From positions 19,986 to 83,985 of the forward strand of contig CAMYLJ010000014.1 in assembly GCA_947259215.1 (NCBI GenBank): a stretch of DNA of 64,000 bases, in the 5' to 3' direction. Every line of letters starts with the position of its first letter. The stretch's first letter is position 1. Of this stretch, positions 60,206 through 64,000 are shown in pieces. The stretch is from an uncultured delta proteobacterium. GTDB taxonomy: Bacteria; Myxococcota_A; UBA9160; JAFDET01. The position numbers and the translations under genes are program-made. The notes under the pieces are model-generated. The model did not search any database. It was not told the DNA's origin and was given only the letters and a program-made list of their open reading frames with translations.

Positions 60206-61576
60206 CTAGCGCGGCGCTTCGCGGCGTTCGCCTCGCGCTCGGGGCTCGTCCTCGACGGGCGGCAGCGGCTCCCAACGCAGCGGGGCCACGGCCACCTCGC
60301 CGGACGTGAGGCTCGCCACCCAGGGCCAGCCGGCCGTGGTGATCCACCAGGCGCCGGTTTCCGGGTGGCGGATCAGCTCGGCGGCGTGCGCTTCGAGCCG
60401 CGCCAACTGGTTCGACGCGCGACGCGGGCCGCGGTAGCGGCCGAAGTCGTACGGGTTTGCGGAGTGGAAGACGCGGGTGTCGTTGTAGCTGGCGCGGCCG
60501 GGCCACCGGCGCAGAAGGAGCAGGATGCCCGGCCAGAAGAAGGAGTCGTTGTTGTAGCTGAGGGCCAGGTAGCAGCGCCCCCCGTGCCGCACCACGCTGG
60601 GCGACTCCGTCGAGGCGAAGGGCGATGCGCGCTCGCAGCCGAAGCCCGTGCGCAGGGCGGGCCGGATGTACTGCCAGTGCCTGAGGTCGAAGGACTGATA
60701 AAGGTCGACGCGGGAGTAGTAGCGGCCGCGCGCCGTCGCGTAGAGCAGCCACTGCCCGGGCGCCACCTCCAGGACCATGGCGTCGCGGAAGAAGCGGTGC
60801 CGGGGCGGATCCAGCGTGACCGCGTGATCCTCCCAGTGGATCCCGTCGGGCGAGGACATCTGGTGGAGCCGATGGGGCGACCAGAAGAGCTGCCAGCGGC
60901 CACCGGCTTCGATCACGTGCGGCGCCCATGCCAGCTCCCCGAAGTCGGCGACGGGCGGCTCCTCGCGCATCGGCTGAAGCGGCGGGAACGTTTCGCTGCT
61001 CGCGGCGGCGAACCAGCGCTCGGCGTCGAAGGCGCCGTCGCTCCGGGAGGTGATGCCGAGCAGGCGCCAGCGACCCCCGGCGTCGCGGTAGATCGTGTGA
61101 TCGTTCACGTAGCGCCCGTGCTCGCGCGGGCGGAAGAGAGAACGCCAGGGTCCGTCGATCGCGGGCCGGTGGAGCGGAGGCGAACCGGGCTCGGCCTCGG
61201 CGTGCACCTCGCCCAGGACGCGCGCCGCGGCTCCGTCGTGCGGCAGCGCGCACACCCGGAACCCGCCGCTCGCGCCTTGGCCTTCGATCAGGAACGAGCC
61301 GAGCCCCGCACGACCGACCGCTTGCCAGCCTTGTCCCTCCCGGCGCTCGACGACGTAGTGCTCGCGCTCGGGATTGGCGACCCAGCCCAGGTGGATCCAG
61401 CCGGGGCCTGAGGCGGCGCGCAGACCGTGGCGTTCCTGGTGCGCGCGCACCGCCTCGCGCGGGATGGAGCCGTAGAAGCCCGTGGCGAGCGGCCGCTCGA
61501 TCCGCCAACGCACGGCGAGCTCCAGCGCCAGCCAGAGCAGCGCGAGGGTGCCCAGGGCGACGAGTGCCGCGATCAA
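60206..61576 (-). CDS. Membrane-anchored glycosidase-like propeller protein, 456 aa
   Basis: An N-terminal helix (ALVALGTLALLWLALELAV) anchors a domain of beta-propeller type: VNDHTIYRDAGGRWRLLGIT, HVIEAGGRWQLFWSPHRLHQ, RFFRDAMVLEVAPGQWLLYA and YSRVDLYQSFDLRHWQYIRP. The repeat structure and WD/FRD acid positions match GH32/GH43/GH68-like folds. No close family is identified. Its ATG lies four bases after the stop of the CoA-transferase gene, so the two are probably one operon. Confidence 0.7.
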   Translation of the reverse strand: MIAALVALGTLALLWLALELAVRWRIERPLATGFYGSIPREAVRAHQERHGLRAASGPGWIHLGWVANPEREHYVVERREGQGWQAVGRAGLGSFLIEGQGASGGFRVCALPHDGAAARVLGEVHAEAEPGSPPLHRPAIDGPWRSLFRPREHGRYVNDHTIYRDAGGRWRLLGITSRSDGAFDAERWFAAASSETFPPLQPMREEPPVADFGELAWAPHVIEAGGRWQLFWSPHRLHQMSSPDGIHWEDHAVTLDPPRHRFFRDAMVLEVAPGQWLLYATARGRYYSRVDLYQSFDLRHWQYIRPALRTGFGCERASPFASTESPSVVRHGGRCYLALSYNNDSFFWPGILLLLRRWPGRASYNDTRVFHSANPYDFGRYRGPRRASNQLARLEAHAAELIRHPETGAWWITTAGWPWVASLTSGEVAVAPLRWEPLPPVEDEPRARGERREAPR

Positions 61577-61580
61577 CGCG

Positions 61581-62864
61581 TCAGGGCCCGAAGCGCGCCT
61601 GCTCGAGGGCCGCGCGATGGCGGGGATGGGCTACGGAGACGAGCGCCCGGGCGCGCTCCTCGTCGGTGCGGTCCCGCAGCCAGGCGACGCCGTGCTCGGT
61701 CACGACCGCGTCCACGTCGTAACGGGTGGCCGTCACGACGGTGCCCGGCGGGTGGCCGGCCACGATCCGCGTCTGGCCGCGGGAGGTCTCGCTCGCCAGC
61801 GTGACGATGCGCAGCGCGTCCTCCCGCAGGCCTGCGCCGCGGAAGAAGTCGAGCTGGCCGCCCACACCGGCCGTTTGGGTCCAGCCCAGGCTCTCGGCGT
61901 TCACCTGGCCGCGCAGATCGACGGCGAGGGCGCTGTTGATGCAGCGCAGGTTGTCGTGCTGGGCGATGCGCCGCGGGTCCAGCACGTCGCCGGCGGCGCG
62001 CACCTCCGCCCGGCCGTCGGCCTCCACCAGCTCGCGCACGTCGGGATCGACGGAGGCGATGGTGCACACCGCCACCCCCGGGTCCTCGGCCTTGCGCGCG
62101 CCCGTGGCCTGGCCGCGCTTGACCAGGCGCGCCAGGCCCGGACCCAGCACCTCGGTGTGGATGCCCAGGTCGCGGGCGCCGATCCGCTCCAGCGCGGCAT
62201 CCGGTGCCGAGCCGATGCCCACCTGCAGCGTGGCCCCGTCGGGGATGAGCGGCGCCAGGTGCTCGGCCATGGCGTCCACGTACGGCGAGACCGCCATGGG
62301 GGAATCGCTGGCGGCGTCGCCCCAGGCCAGGCAGGCGGCCGTGATTGCGTCCGCCGGTAGCTCGCGCCCGCTTCGGGTCTGCGGCATGGCGGGATCGATC
62401 TCCGCCAGGATCGGTACGCCGCGCTCGCGCGCCACGTCCAGAAGCTCGGGAGTGAAGCCGGCCGCCCAGCCGTAGGAGCACTGCCCCTCGGCGTCGGGCG
62501 GCGCCAGGCGCACCAGCACGCAGTCGGCGTTCACCTGCCGCATGTGGCGGCGCGCGTCGGAGAAGAGCAGCGGCAGGTACTCGCAGCGGCCGGCTTCGAC
62601 CAACGGCGCGGATGCGATGGTGGCGAAGCCCGTGCGCAGCCGGAAGCGTGGGTTCTGGGACAGCGCCAGACCGCCCAGTGCCATGACCGCCACCAGCGCG
62701 CTGCCGCCCACGTCGCGGTGGGACAGCGCGGCCAGCAACGTGGTGGGCTCGATCAGGCCGGTAGCCAGGTCCATGCCGTCGGCGACGTGCTCCAGCGCGT
62801 CGTCCGCAGAACCCCAGCGGGCGCCGAAGGCGGCGGCCCACTCCGGCGCGTCGGCCCCGCTCAC
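61581..62864 (-). CDS. Acetyl-CoA hydrolase/CoA-transferase family protein, 427 aa
   Basis: Signature blocks are EPTTLLAALSHRDVGGSA, LVAVMALGGLALSQNPRFRL, LQVGIGSAPDAALERIG and RGQVNAESLG, where the Glu in NAES is the CoA-linked active-site residue of this family (4-hydroxybutyrate or acetate CoA-transferase). HGVAWLRDRTDEERARALVS is the usual C-terminus. Start is taken as GTG 62864, which overlaps the stop of the MaoC gene (GTGA). Likely moves CoA between short acids. It is followed by the propeller protein gene. Confidence 0.87.
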   Translation of the reverse strand: MSGADAPEWAAAFGARWGSADDALEHVADGMDLATGLIEPTTLLAALSHRDVGGSALVAVMALGGLALSQNPRFRLRTGFATIASAPLVEAGRCEYLPLLFSDARRHMRQVNADCVLVRLAPPDAEGQCSYGWAAGFTPELLDVARERGVPILAEIDPAMPQTRSGRELPADAITAACLAWGDAASDSPMAVSPYVDAMAEHLAPLIPDGATLQVGIGSAPDAALERIGARDLGIHTEVLGPGLARLVKRGQATGARKAEDPGVAVCTIASVDPDVRELVEADGRAEVRAAGDVLDPRRIAQHDNLRCINSALAVDLRGQVNAESLGWTQTAGVGGQLDFFRGAGLREDALRIVTLASETSRGQTRIVAGHPPGTVVTATRYDVDAVVTEHGVAWLRDRTDEERARALVSVAHPRHRAALEQARFGP

Positions 62865-63681
62865 GCTGCCGGCACCCAGGCGCGGCCCACGATGGCGTCG
62901 CCGCGCTCCATGTGACTGCGCACCACGTGCTCCAGGCGTCCGCCCTCGCGCGAGACCAGGTCTGCGAAGGCCTCGATGCGATCGCCCGCAACGACCGGCA
63001 GCCGGATGCGCACGTCGAGCTCCGTGCCCACCACCGAGCCCATGCCGTACTTGCGGTAGAGCTGGCCGCCGGCAGTCCGGCGGCATGCGCGAAGTCGTCG
63101 TCGGTGTGGATGCTGATCTCGTCGGGCGCCTCGTAGAGCCGCATCTTCTCCAGCGTCATGGTTCGCACCAGCGGGCCGAAGTGCTCCAGCACGTGGGTCG
63201 GTTGCGGGGGCGCCCGCTTCGGCCCCGCGCCCGTGCCGGACTCGTCGCCCTCGGAGTAGACCAGCACGCCGGTGGTGGCGCCGCGGGCCACCACGTCGCT
63301 GGGGCCGCCCTCGCCGGTGGTGACGGTGTCGGTCACCACGTAGCGGCGCCCGCGCTTCACGAACTTCTCGCGCGCCTGCCCGGTCACGCGCAGGCGCTCT
63401 CCCATCAAGGGGATGCGCACCACCTCCAGGCGCTGGCCGGCGTGAACCGACTGCGAGATGTCGAAGAACTGATCGGCCAGCTGCACGCCGTCGGCCGCCA
63501 GGATCGACACCGGCGCCAGGCGCGGGTCCGAGTACGGAGCCTGCTCCGTGGCGCGTCGGTGGCGGTCCACCAGCGTCTCGGTCAGCTCGTACTCGAAGGG
63601 GCCGATGGCGTCGCCGGCCTTGATCTCCTCGAACGGAACCTTCGGGCGACCCTTGGGGTCTTCCGGGGGGGCAGGGGGCAT
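62861..63681 (-). pseudogene. MaoC-like dehydratase, frameshifted near its middle
   Basis: The N-terminal part (MPPAPPEDPKGRPKVPFEEI, MGERLRVTGQAREKFVKRGR, PLVRTMTLEKMRLYEAPDEI, SIHTDDDFAHAAGLP) reads in one frame to about 63078, and the C-terminal part (GQLYRKYGMGSVVGTELDVR, GDRIEAFADLVSREGGRLEH, GRAWVPAA) in the next frame, ending at TGA 62861-62863. The join needs one more G in GGCGGCC, so a one-base loss explains it. A whole protein would be a two-hot-dog MaoC/FAS1-like hydratase. It may be a sequencing error. TGA overlaps the next gene's GTG. Confidence 0.75.
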
Positions 63682-63773
63682 GGCTCGTCCTCCACGTACC
63701 CCGAAACGGTCCCCGAGTTGGCAGCCAGGATCAAGGCCCAGCGAGCCGGCCCGCGCGCCCGCGCGCCCGCGGG

Positions 63774-64000
63774 TCAGGCTGCGATTTCGTAGTGCGCGGC
63801 GTAGGCCTCGCGCACCCTGCCCGTCTCGGGGTCGGCGAGCCAGTGCATCTGCAGCTTGGCGGGCACGCGGATGAAGCCCGCCGCCTCATAGGAGCCGAAC
63901 ACCCAGTCCCAGATCGGCGTGGTCACGCCGTGGTTGGAGCGCGGATTCGTGAAGTGGTGATGGAAGTGGTGGCGGCGCGCCCAGCGCGCGTAGCGGCCGA
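63774..64000 (-). CDS. Sterol desaturase/fatty acid hydroxylase family protein, C-terminal 74 residues (5' end outside window)
   Basis: The right edge cuts this gene. The visible end reads GRYARWARRHHFHHHFTNPR, SNHGVTTPIWDWVFGSYEAA and ends YAAHYEIAA and TGA. HHFHH and the following NHGVTTPxWDWxFGT are the last histidine box and signature of the diiron fatty acid hydroxylase superfamily. It oxidises lipid or sterol-like substrates in the membrane. N-terminal helices and other His boxes are beyond 64000. Confidence 0.85.
   Translation of the reverse strand, partial: GRYARWARRHHFHHHFTNPRSNHGVTTPIWDWVFGSYEAAGFIRVPAKLQMHWLADPETGRVREAYAAHYEIAA

Noticed and set aside
57308..61411. An open frame of almost 1370 codons on the plus strand
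   Set aside because: Antisense to the ligase, enolase-superfamily and propeller genes, all of which have clear motifs on the minus strand.
63062..63090. Programmed frameshift in the MaoC gene
   Set aside because: No slippery heptamer or strong structure is apparent; a lost base in a G/C run explains it better.

Overview
The window is GC-rich bacterial chromosome with tightly packed genes, many GTG starts and many ATGA/TGATG/GTGA overlaps. The gene content fits an uncultured Gram-negative lineage of the Myxococcota / Desulfobacterota / Binatota kind: a full-length-type RpoD, a PEP-CTERM protein, many lipoproteins, multihaem cytochrome c, acyl-CoA metabolism, sulfatases and F420/PPOX-type enzymes. 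That taxonomic placement is inference. Two genes carry an in-frame UGA exactly where a catalytic cysteine or selenocysteine is expected, so the organism very probably makes selenoproteins.

Layout. 1-4.5 kb: 3' end of rpoD, a rearranged pseudogene patch, an EamA transporter, mazG, and a Fur-box/bfd/bfr iron-storage pair whose bacterioferritin lacks both ferroxidase histidines. 4.8-7.6 kb: a PEP-CTERM protein, then S14, L31 and L28 in zinc-independent forms with an SDR attached. 7.6-16.4 kb: a thiol-redox protein, an acyl-CoA carboxylase subunit, an FAD oxidoreductase, a membrane sulfatase-like protein, and an ECF sigma / putative anti-sigma / Spy-like cysteine-rich unit. 16.4-22.4 kb: a membrane metalloprotease-like protein, a pentahaem cytochrome c overlapping a GrdB-like selenoprotein, a SagB-type nitroreductase with a radical SAM partner, a serine hydrolase and a Kazal-like lipoprotein.

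22.5-36.8 kb is a genomic island of about 14 kb in tRNA-Met(CAT). The integrase reads through the tRNA 3' end, and a 27-bp copy of that end sits at 36768-36794. The island holds a partial IS91-type transposase, a second truncated integrase joined to a broken araC, and a surface-polysaccharide cargo: two pyruvyl-transferase-like proteins (one fused to a glycosyltransferase), two more glycosyltransferases, a methyltransferase and a sulfotransferase-like protein. The cargo is visibly less GC-rich in its first part and is flanked by two direct copies of an araC 3' end. The right boundary carries scars of other insertions.

36.9-39.8 kb is a sulfur module (TauE/SafE exporter, two YeeE/YedE halves, an MBL-rhodanese persulfide-type enzyme). 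39.9-54.7 kb holds a GH106-like hydrolase, periplasmic proteins and lipoproteins including an LssY_C protein, a true formylglycine sulfatase, a Baeyer-Villiger-type monooxygenase, an M28 peptidase, an amidohydrolase and a GT39 transferase. 54.7-64 kb holds a broken serine hydrolase, an isocitrate-lyase-superfamily enzyme, a selenocysteine-type peroxiredoxin ending in a 63-nt near-perfect palindrome, an acyl-CoA ligase, an enolase-superfamily enzyme, a CoA-transferase, a frameshifted MaoC protein and the 3' end of a fatty acid hydroxylase/sterol desaturase.
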